38,568 nt of DNA from Desulfobacteraceae bacterium UBA5616. Lineage in GTDB: Bacteria > Desulfobacterota > Desulfobacteria > Desulfobacterales > UBA5616. The notes under the pieces were generated by a model. The model ran no database searches, was not told the origin of the DNA, and saw nothing but the letters and a program-made list of their open reading frames with translations. The stretch covers positions 1 through 38,568 of the forward strand of contig DIKO01000039.1 in the NCBI GenBank assembly GCA_002423615.1, written 5' to 3'. The first letter of the stretch is position 1. The number at the start of each line of letters is the position of its first letter. Of this stretch, positions 33,750 to 38,568 are shown piece after piece. The position numbers were made by a program, and so were the translations under genes.

Positions 33750-34754
33750 CTACCGGGACAACTGGTATTGCCGGACGGCCTGTTCGTGTTCCTCCATGGT
33801 CCGGGAAAACTGGTGGGAACCGTTGTTTTTGGATACGAAAAACAGGAACGGGGTTTGCGCGGGATAAAGGGCCGCCTCGAGGGATTTTGCCCCCGGACTG
33901 GCAATGGGGCCCGGGGGAAGGCCGCTTATTTTATAGGTGTTGTAGGGGGTTACGGTCATTAAATCTTTTTTGGTGATATCGCCGTTGAAATTCGGGATAC
34001 CGTAGATGACCGTAGGATCACTTTCAAGACGCATCTTTTTATTCAGGCGGTTGTGGAATACCGAAGCGATGACGGGCCTTTCCGAAGCGTTCCCGGTTTC
34101 CTTTTCGATTATGGAGGCAAGGGTTACCACCTGGTGTATGGAAAGCCCGAGTTCCTCCGCCCGGGTTTTCCACTGGGGAGTATATACCTTGTTGAACCGG
34201 TTGATCATGGCGCTGATGATCTTTTTTAATTCCGCGCCTTTGGGGAAAAAATAAGTTTCCGGATAAAGGTATCCTTCAAGGGTTTGGGCATCCATTCCCA
34301 GAGAATGAATAAATTCAGGATCTTTGGTCAGATTCAGGAAGTCGTCCCGTGTCCCCCATCCGTTACGGACGATGACGTCCGCAATCTGGGCAAGGCTGTA
34401 CCCCTCGGGAATGGTGAAACGATAGAGAACAACCTTTCCGGAGACCATGTTCATCAAGAGTTCTTCGGGTGACATGCGGGTTGAGATCAGGTATTCGCCG
34501 GCCTTGATTTTCTGGTCATAACCTTTGAATTTGGCGTAGAAACGGAACTTGAGGGGATTTCGAACCATACCGGATGCGGTAAGATGATCCAAGGTGGTTT
34601 CGAACTGTTCTCCGAAGGCGATGTCCAGTTTTTTTTCGATGTTTCGTCCGTCGAGCGGTTGCCTGGCGTAAAGTGTGATTTCCGAATAAAAACCAGCTCC
34701 CACGCAGAAGGAAACGAACAGTAAAATCCAGCATATCAGGTTGAACGTTTTCAA
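33750..34754 (-). CDS. mltG: endolytic murein transglycosylase MltG
   Basis: A 334-aa inner-membrane protein: one N-terminal segment (LICWILLFVSFCVGAGFY), a LysM-like domain (KAGEYLIS, PEGYSLAQIADVIV), then the YceG catalytic domain with VVTLASIIEKETGN, whose Glu is the catalytic residue, and VIASVFHNRLNKKMRLESDP. It cuts nascent glycan strands in the periplasm. The start is a TTG at 34754 with AGGTG upstream. It is first of the mltG-mutY pair. Confidence 0.95.
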   Translation of the reverse strand: MKTFNLICWILLFVSFCVGAGFYSEITLYARQPLDGRNIEKKLDIAFGEQFETTLDHLTASGMVRNPLKFRFYAKFKGYDQKIKAGEYLISTRMSPEELLMNMVSGKVVLYRFTIPEGYSLAQIADVIVRNGWGTRDDFLNLTKDPEFIHSLGMDAQTLEGYLYPETYFFPKGAELKKIISAMINRFNKVYTPQWKTRAEELGLSIHQVVTLASIIEKETGNASERPVIASVFHNRLNKKMRLESDPTVIYGIPNFNGDITKKDLMTVTPYNTYKISGLPPGPIASPGAKSLEAALYPAQTPFLFFVSKNNGSHQFSRTMEEHEQAVRQYQLSR

Positions 34755-34952
34755 TGGATTGCACCTGCACGGCTATGGGGAAACCATTTTATGCTAATTG
34801 GCCGACGATTAATTTCATACATATGTTAAAACCGCCGATGTTGTCAAATCACATTCAAGGCCACATTAATGAATAGGTCCCGGATCGGCATTTTGTTGGG
34901 CATGACGTTCCATATCGCAAGAATTATAATTCGTTCCGTTCAGCCCCGATGA

Positions 34953-34982
34953 TTGACAATCCGAGCGGCTCCTTGGTATAAA
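34953..34982 (+). promoter_or_regulatory. sigma-70-type promoter of the MBL-fold RNA metallohydrolase
   Basis: TTGACA (34953-34958) and TATAAA (34977-34982) are 18 bases apart, near consensus. The transcript would start near 34989 with a leader of about 140 bases. Confidence 0.65.
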
Positions 34983-35009
34983 ATTTCAAAGAACTACAGC
35001 GAATCGGGG

Positions 35010-35036
35010 GTTTCCCGGTTTTTCGACCGGGTAAAC
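35010..35036 (+). other. stem-loop in the 5' leader of the metallohydrolase mRNA
   Basis: GTTTCCCGGT (35010-35019) pairs with ACCGGG/AAAC (35026-35036, one bulged T) around a TTTTCG loop, a 10-bp stem. No T-run follows, so it is not a terminator. It might be a stability or autoregulation element for the nuclease encoded downstream. Confidence 0.5.
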
Positions 35037-35050
35037 TAAAAACAGAACCT

Positions 35051-35128
35051 ATGGAGAAGGTCCCGTGCCTTTTGAGGGATGATGAGATAATTCGCTTCGA
35101 GGGCCGGGCTTTGAGAAAGGAAAATTGA
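35051..35128 (+). CDS. possible 25-residue leader peptide
   Basis: ATG at 35051 opens a frame MEKVPCLLRDDEIIRFEGRA and on to KEN, ending TGA one base before the ATG of the metallohydrolase. The composition looks coding-like, but there is no clear ribosome site and no homologue comes to mind. Translation through it would cover the main gene's ribosome site AAAGGAAAA and could couple the two. Confidence 0.25.
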   Translation: MEKVPCLLRDDEIIRFEGRALRKEN

Positions 35129-35129
35129 T

Positions 35130-36713
35130 ATGCACGTGGGATTCTATGGGGCGGTTCGGGAAGTGACCGGCTCAATGCACATGATTTGCAGTGACAGCGA
35201 CCGGATACTCCTGGATTGCGGTATGTTCCAGGGCCATCGAAAGGAAACCGAAGAAAAAAACCGGGTGATTCCCTTTGATCCGGGAATTATCACCAATCTG
35301 GTGCTTTCCCACGCTCATATCGATCATTCCGGTCGAATTCCCCTGTTCACCAGGTCAAAATTCAACGGTCGCGTGTATTGTACAAGAGCCACTGCCGATG
35401 CCTGTGAATACCTGCTGATGGATTCGGCTCACATTCAGGAGTCCGATGCCGAATACCTGAATTATAAAACCGCCAGGTCCGCACTGAACCGGCTTCAGGC
35501 CGGAAACGGGCAGTCAAAGGCCGAAAAAAGGAAAACCGGGGAAATCCTTAAACGGCTGAAACATGAGGGGCACCGGTTGAACGCCGACATCATCAACGAC
35601 GTCCTCCGGCAACAGCAGTTAAAATCCGTCGAACCCCTTTATTCCATTGAAGACGCCCGGAGGGCCCTGGAGTTTTTTGAGGGCATTCCTTATCGCCATC
35701 CCGTGACCATCGGGGAAAAGGCTGAACTGACCCTTTACGAAGCCGGCCATATTCTGGGTTCGGCGTTTCCCGTTATCAAGATACGGGAAAACGGCAGGAC
35801 CTTCAAAATCGGTTTCAGCGGAGACATCGGAAGATTCGACAAACCCATCATCAGGGATCCCAATATGAAATTTGCCGAAGAAGACGCCGAGCTGGATCTG
35901 TTGATCATGGAGAGCACTTACGGGAACCGCCTGCATGAACCGGTGAAAGGAACTAAGCCGGCCCTGGTTGAAATTTTAAATGAGGCCCTGGTGGAACGGG
36001 GCGGTTGCGTCATTATTCCCGCTTTCGCCTTCGGCAGGACCCAGGAACTTCTTTATGTTCTTCACGAGCTTTATGACGAAAAGGCCGTCCCCAAAGTTCC
36101 CATTTTTGTGGACAGCCCTCTGGCGTCCAATATTACCAAGGTTTTTGGCGAACATCCGGAGATTTATGATCAGGAAACCCATGAAGTTTTTCTTGAAAAA
36201 GGGAAAAATCCCTTTTCCTTCAAGGAGGTCCGTTTCGTGTCCTCGGTGGAGGAATCCATGGCTCTGAACCGGGAGGAAAGGCCCCATATCGTTATTGCCG
36301 CCTCGGGCATGTGTGAAGCAGGACGGGTCCTTCATCACCTGCGATGGAAAATCCACAATGAACGGCACACGATTTTAATCGTCGGGTACATGGCCGAAAA
36401 TACCCTGGGCAGAAGGATCATGGAAAAGGGTGTTGAATACGACAGGTCGGGAAGATCGGGCCCTGCGCCCGTTTTGGGATTTCTCAACAAGGAATACCCT
36501 TTGAAGGCCCATGTGAAGCGTCTCGGGGGATTCTCCGCCCACGGCGACAAGAACGATATGTTAAGGCTTTTGCAGCAATCCAATTTGCGGCCCAAACGCA
36601 TCGCCATCGTTCACGGGGAAGAGGACCAGAGCCTGGCTTTTGCTGATTTTCTCAGGGATAACGGATATAATGTATATGTTCCCAGACTCGGTGAAACCAT
36701 TCGCATCAAATAA
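35130..36713 (+). CDS. MBL-fold beta-CASP RNA metallohydrolase (CPSF73/YSH1-like)
   Basis: A 527-aa metallo-beta-lactamase protein with the beta-CASP insertion. The zinc motif SHAHIDHSG is present, LDCGMFQG precedes it and GFSGDIGRFDKPIIRDP follows. The beta-CASP motifs include DLLIMESTYGNRLHE, IIPAFAFGRTQELLYVLHEL, FVDSPLASNITKVF, VIAASGMCEAGRVLHHL and FSAHGDKNDM. Members are RNA endo/exonucleases acting in mRNA processing or decay. A lysine-rich spacer at about residues 120-165 is larger than the minimum. AAAGGAAAATTG precedes the ATG. Confidence 0.92.
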   Translation: MHVGFYGAVREVTGSMHMICSDSDRILLDCGMFQGHRKETEEKNRVIPFDPGIITNLVLSHAHIDHSGRIPLFTRSKFNGRVYCTRATADACEYLLMDSAHIQESDAEYLNYKTARSALNRLQAGNGQSKAEKRKTGEILKRLKHEGHRLNADIINDVLRQQQLKSVEPLYSIEDARRALEFFEGIPYRHPVTIGEKAELTLYEAGHILGSAFPVIKIRENGRTFKIGFSGDIGRFDKPIIRDPNMKFAEEDAELDLLIMESTYGNRLHEPVKGTKPALVEILNEALVERGGCVIIPAFAFGRTQELLYVLHELYDEKAVPKVPIFVDSPLASNITKVFGEHPEIYDQETHEVFLEKGKNPFSFKEVRFVSSVEESMALNREERPHIVIAASGMCEAGRVLHHLRWKIHNERHTILIVGYMAENTLGRRIMEKGVEYDRSGRSGPAPVLGFLNKEYPLKAHVKRLGGFSAHGDKNDMLRLLQQSNLRPKRIAIVHGEEDQSLAFADFLRDNGYNVYVPRLGETIRIK

Positions 36714-36734
36714 AATGAAAACGGAGTCGGAGAA

Positions 36735-36905
36735 ATGACGGATCCCCTGGAGGCTGAATTAAAAAACGAGATTGAAAGGATATCCCGGGACATCGACGCC
36801 ATCATCAAAAAAGTGGAGGAGATCTGCCCCAGGGACCAGGGAGCACAGGCACCGGAAGGATCAATCAGGCCTCCGGTACCCGGCCCGGGAGATCCGGGTG
36901 GCTGA
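36735..36905 (+). CDS. small acidic, coiled-coil-like protein
   Basis: A 56-residue frame with a proper ribosome site (CGGAGTCGGAGAA) 21 bases after the metallohydrolase. Residues 1-32 (MTDPLEAELKNEIERISRDI and on) form a heptad-like amphipathic helix with one Cys. The tail is Pro/Gly-rich (PPVPGPGDPGG). No family is recognised. It may be co-transcribed with the metallohydrolase. Confidence 0.5.
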   Translation: MTDPLEAELKNEIERISRDIDAIIKKVEEICPRDQGAQAPEGSIRPPVPGPGDPGG

Positions 36906-36911
36906 TGACCC

Positions 36912-36961
36912 GGGGTCAGGAAATATATTGCATCTCCTAAAGCCCTGTGATACTTGACCCC
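36912..36961. repeat. 50-bp palindrome-ended element, REP/MITE-like
   Basis: GGGGTCA (36912-36918) is mirrored by TGACCCC (36955-36961), with AT-rich sequence GGAAATATATTGCATCTCC inside. Ends of the GGGGTCAG...TGACCCC type resemble those of short non-autonomous repeats I associate with IS200-like/RAYT transposases in deltaproteobacteria. This is the only copy seen in the window. Confidence 0.4.
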
Positions 36962-37006
36962 AAATGCCATGCGCAAGAATTTAACGGGAGATTCAGAGGG
37001 ATTTTG

Positions 37007-37999
37007 ATGCGAGCGATCATATCGGGAATCGGGCATTTTACTCCGGAAGGAAAAATGACCAACAAAGATCTTGAAGCCATGGTTGACACCAGTGACGAAT
37101 GGATCAGAACGAGGACGGGAATAAAAGAAAGGCGGATACTCGAAAAAGGAAGGGGAACGTCCTATATGGCAACCAGGGCGGCCCGGGCGGTTCTGGAGCA
37201 GGCTCATGTTTCTCCGGATGAACTGGATATGATCATCGTGGCGACGATTACGCCGGATATGTTGTTTCCCTGTACCGCAGCCCTGGTTCAGAATGAACTG
37301 GGGGCATCCAATTGCTGGGGCTTTGATTTGAGCGCCGGCTGCTCCGGATTTGTGTTCGGCCTGGCTACGGCGTGCCAGTTTATCGAGACCGGACGGTACC
37401 GGAAAATTATGGTTATCGGCGCTGACAAAATGAGTTCCGTGATGAATTACGAGGACCGGAACACCTGCATTCTTTTTGGTGACGGCGCCGGAGCCGTGCT
37501 GCTGGAGCCCGCACAGGACGAAGAGGGACTCGGCGTAATGGATTTTTCCCTTCACATCGACGGAAGCGGCGCCAATGCCCTGTGCATGCCGGCCGGGGGA
37601 AGCCTTTTGCCGGCCACCCGGGAGACCGTCGACAACAAACTGCATTTTCTCTACCAGGACGGCAAAACGGTATTTAAAAACGCCGTGACCACCATGTCCG
37701 CCATCTCCATCTCCCTGCTGGACAAAAATCAGTTGGATCAAAAAGATATCAATGTATTCATTCCCCATCAGGCCAACCGGAGAATCATCGACGCCGTTGC
37801 CGAAAAAATCGGCCTTGACAGCGATCGGGTGATCGTCAACATCGACGATTATGGAAACACCACCGCCGCCACCATCCCTATCGCCATGTCCGAGGCTTCA
37901 GAACAGAGAAGGATCCGCAAAGGCGACTGGGTCATGATCTCGGCCTTCGGCACGGGGTATACGGCGGGAAGCCTGATTCTTAAGTGGGCCATAGAATAA
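37007..37999 (+). CDS. fabH: 3-oxoacyl-ACP synthase III (FabH)
   Basis: A 330-aa initiating condensing enzyme of type II fatty-acid synthesis, joining acetyl-CoA (or another primer) with malonyl-ACP. The triad is present: Cys112 in LSAGCSGFVFGLATA, His in IPHQANRRIID and Asn in YGNTTAATIP. TSDEWIRTRTGIKERRI is the usual N-terminal signature. The start at 37007 has CAGAGGGATTTTG upstream. The open frame begins at 36947, in the palindromic element, and is not preferred. No other fab gene is near. Confidence 0.94.
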   Translation: MRAIISGIGHFTPEGKMTNKDLEAMVDTSDEWIRTRTGIKERRILEKGRGTSYMATRAARAVLEQAHVSPDELDMIIVATITPDMLFPCTAALVQNELGASNCWGFDLSAGCSGFVFGLATACQFIETGRYRKIMVIGADKMSSVMNYEDRNTCILFGDGAGAVLLEPAQDEEGLGVMDFSLHIDGSGANALCMPAGGSLLPATRETVDNKLHFLYQDGKTVFKNAVTTMSAISISLLDKNQLDQKDINVFIPHQANRRIIDAVAEKIGLDSDRVIVNIDDYGNTTAATIPIAMSEASEQRRIRKGDWVMISAFGTGYTAGSLILKWAIE

Positions 38000-38025
38000 A
38001 GAAGATGAAAAAACAGGCTGAACCC

Positions 38026-38430
38026 ATGACGCGAAAAACTTCTAAAAATCTGTTTACCCCGGAAAAATTGAAACAATTGTTTCCCGAATCCGTTGCGGAT
38101 GAATTTTTTGAAGCCCTTTTCGGGGATGTTTCCGAAGGCGCCTACGACATCAGTCTGGTATTTGAAGATGACCCGGATGGCCGTCTGCTGCTTCAGTTCC
38201 ATTTGAAAAGCCGGCCGGGCAAATGTTTAAGGTGCAACCTGACGTACGGGCTTCCGGAGGTTTTTTCCCGGCATCCCGTGATCAACGTCAAGGGGCTCGT
38301 GAAGAATATCCAGAGTCTTTTAGATGGATCCGGCGAGATCGATCGATGGGAACTGGGCGATACCCGGGAGGTGAGTCCCGACCTTCATGTCATACCCCTG
38401 ACCCTCTACCTGAAGGGGGGATGCCGTTGA
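38026..38430 (+). CDS. conserved small protein of deltaproteobacteria, unknown function
   Basis: About 134 aa. It begins TRKTSKNLFTPEKLKQLFP and has DEFFEALFGDVSEGAYDISL, RPGKCLRCNLTYGLPEVFSR, HPVINVKGLVKNIQSLL and EVSPDLHVIPLTLYLK. It matches a family I recall as widespread in Desulfobacterota and misnamed in databases as a homeobox-like protein. One CxxC (CLRC) is present. No enzymatic motif is seen. Starts at 37984 (GTG, overlapping fabH), 38005 or 38026 are possible, and none has a strong ribosome site. It follows fabH on the same strand. Confidence 0.75.
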   Translation: MTRKTSKNLFTPEKLKQLFPESVADEFFEALFGDVSEGAYDISLVFEDDPDGRLLLQFHLKSRPGKCLRCNLTYGLPEVFSRHPVINVKGLVKNIQSLLDGSGEIDRWELGDTREVSPDLHVIPLTLYLKGGCR

Positions 38431-38484
38431 AAATTCAGCCTGAAAGGCCGGGGAAATCCGCTAAGACATTGTACTAAAATATTG

Positions 38485-38511
38485 TTGACAGCGGTTTTTT
38501 TTTCATATAGG
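38485..38511 (+). promoter_or_regulatory. promoter candidate for the tRNA gene
   Basis: TTGACA (38485-38490) is perfect. TATAGG (38506-38511) lies only 15 bases on and matches four of six. A nine-base T tract sits in the spacer. It is 32 bases upstream of the tRNA. Confidence 0.4.
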
Positions 38512-38543
38512 AAACTTCCCATCTTTTTGAGCTGAACACACGT

Positions 38544-38568
38544 TCCTCAGTAGCTCAGTCGGTAGAGC
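38544..38568 (+). tRNA. 5' end of a tRNA gene, probably tRNA-Asn, cut by the window end
   Basis: The 25 bases begin TCCTCAG (acceptor strand) and TA, then GCTC, AGTCGGTA and GAGC, the D-arm of a typical tRNA. The acceptor TCCTCAG resembles tRNA-Asn, but the anticodon is outside the window. Confidence 0.75.

Larger units (their letters stand above)
34755..35129. other. divergent intergenic region between mltG and the metallohydrolase
   Basis: 375 bases. It holds the mltG upstream region (a TTGACA lies on the minus strand at 34847-34842, but no good -10 box follows), a strong plus-strand promoter at 34953-34982 and a leader of about 140 bases with a hairpin at 35010-35036 and a 25-codon open frame at 35051-35128. 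No known riboswitch is recognised. Confidence 0.5.

Noticed and set aside
34818..34847. Promoter for mltG with TTGACA on the minus strand
   Set aside because: The -35 box is perfect, but any -10 box at 16-18 bases matches only two or three positions.
36611..37768. 385-residue minus-strand frame opposite fabH
   Set aside because: Antisense to fabH, which has all its catalytic residues.

Overview
The window reads as chromosome of an anaerobic bacterium of the Desulfobacterota (sulfate-reducer-like deltaproteobacterium). This is inferred from gene content and was not tested: ferredoxin-fused nitroreductases, a ferredoxin-fused aldo/keto reductase, paired BbsE/BbsF-like CoA-transferases, a UbiD decarboxylase, DUF1847, a TPR-bearing sigma-54 activator and several CoA-thioester enzymes. 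Base composition looks moderate, slightly GC-rich, and most genes have strong GGAGG-type ribosome binding sites. No phage, integrase, CRISPR array or rRNA is visible.

Layout. (1) 34-6183: a plus-strand operon behind a GG-N10-GC sigma-54-type promoter: acyl-CoA ligase, acyl-CoA dehydrogenase, SCP-x-type thiolase, 2x[4Fe-4S]-nitroreductase and SDR, forming a near-complete beta-oxidation-like module for an unknown carboxylic acid. (2) 6184-8527: an exported L,D-transpeptidase-like protein and a DUF7064/lipocalin-like protein. (3) 8624-13485: a zone of decay and regulation, with a flavoprotein reduced to its two ends, a 22-codon gene stub, an aldo/keto reductase lacking the catalytic tetrad, a large TPR-GAF-AAA+-Fis sigma-54 activator, and an AraC-family regulator broken by a frameshift and deletions. 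(4) 13744-14406: an exported protein of unknown function. (5) 14473-20830: a second operon behind a weaker sigma-54-like site: nitronate-monooxygenase-like FMN protein, MFS carrier (frameshifted), two class III CoA-transferases, nitroreductase, DUF1847. (6) 20828-22943, minus strand: ferredoxin-nitroreductase and ferredoxin-aldo/keto reductase. (7) 23239-26713: UMF1-type MFS carrier, PAS-PAS-HisKA protein without an ATPase domain, enoyl-CoA hydratase-like protein, small Cys-rich protein, terminator. (8) 26837-32575: cold-shock protein, phosphotriesterase-like hydrolase, UbiD plus an internally deleted MmgE/PrpD, NUDIX and MaoC proteins. (9) 32598-38568: housekeeping genes: mutY, mltG, beta-CASP metallohydrolase, fabH, a conserved small protein and the 5' end of a tRNA (probably Asn).

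The likely biological theme is anaerobic catabolism of organic acids as CoA thioesters: uptake, CoA transfer or ligation, oxidation, thiolysis, with electrons passed through Fe-S flavoproteins. A bacterial enhancer-binding protein sits between two sigma-54-type promoters. The most unusual feature is the concentration of decay: the flavoprotein stub, the AraC relic, MmgE/PrpD and the MFS gene all carry clear internal deletions or frameshifts, and several other enzymes have substituted catalytic residues. All functions come from motif reading. No database search was possible.
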